Source: Eggerthella sp. (GTDB lineage Bacteria; Actinomycetota; Coriobacteriia; Coriobacteriales; Eggerthellaceae). Taken from it: a DNA stretch of 64,000 bases. Shown piece after piece: positions 63,832 to 64,000 of the stretch. The stretch covers positions 1-64,000 of the forward strand of contig JAUNWY010000008.1 in assembly GCA_030540085.1 (NCBI GenBank). The letters are read 5' to 3'. Every line of letters begins with the position of its first letter. Position 1 is the stretch's first letter. A model generated the notes under the pieces. That model was not told where the DNA came from. It searched no databases and saw nothing but the letters and a program-made list of their open reading frames with translations. Made by a program: the position numbers and the translations under genes.

Positions 63832-64000
63832 GTCGCAGCCCCTTTCCTAAGAACATAAGATGTGAACCTCTGAGAGCAGATTAGACATACCTGGCACAAT
63901 TCGTTTCCGAACATGAAAACGACGACCTCCCCCTTCTGGAAGCCGCCTACCCTACATGCAACGATCTATACCAGTGATGACCAATCGTGAGCACTCCTTC

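Overview
The window reads as chromosomal DNA of an anaerobic, moderately GC-rich member of the Actinobacteria, most like the Coriobacteriia/Eggerthellaceae. This placement is inference. It rests on GatCAB next to the tRNA-synthetase genes, a phenylalanine T-box, HisZ fused to HisG, a lactate-bacterium-type phenolic-acid UbiX/UbiD pair, and a long flavin/Fe-S reductase of the kind these gut bacteria carry in numbers. Most genes lie on the minus strand. I see no rRNA, tRNA, CRISPR array, phage or transposase gene.

Layout: 1-7252 holds tyrS (with a duplicated 3' end), a double U32 protein, a lipoprotein and a class A penicillin-binding protein. 7427-17296 is an arginine cluster, argC-J-B-D-G and argH, with an AT-richer cytosine methyltransferase/endonuclease pair inserted between argG and argH. 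17953-23160 has panE, a VOC protein and a MaoC hydratase facing a divergent LysR gene, then nadE. 23379-28918 has a nitroreductase, an alpha/beta hydrolase with every fluoroacetate-dehalogenase catalytic residue, ubiX, an LpdC-like ubiD and a transporter. 29649-32539 holds two tandem ArsB/NhaD-type transporters, followed by an FKBP isomerase, a thioesterase and a membrane protein. 34873-38960 is pheT/pheS behind a T-box. 39108-42937 is an unusual Hsp70/J-domain/DUF5685-like set directly downstream of hisI. 42939-51194 is the histidine cluster, headed by a HisZ-HisG fusion. 51744-64000 has a universal stress protein, two tandem sodium:neurotransmitter-type symporters, recQ, gatCAB and a 704-residue Old Yellow Enzyme-type reductase.

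The most interesting signals are these. (1) A palindrome GAAC-N2-GTTC sits at or near the promoters of the dehalogenase-like gene, ubiD/ubiX, the transporter intergenic region and the stress-protein gene, suggesting a shared regulator. (2) Two elements of exactly 131 bp are bounded by about 31-bp inverted repeats (REPIN or MITE-like). (3) A second inverted-repeat family occurs at 17612 and 57771. (4) A 37-residue ORF shaped like a free-standing cell-wall sorting signal overlaps the DUF5685-like gene by four bases. (5) HisZ and HisG are fused, and hisE and a histidinol-phosphatase gene are absent here. Family assignments come from motifs recognised by eye; no database search was run.
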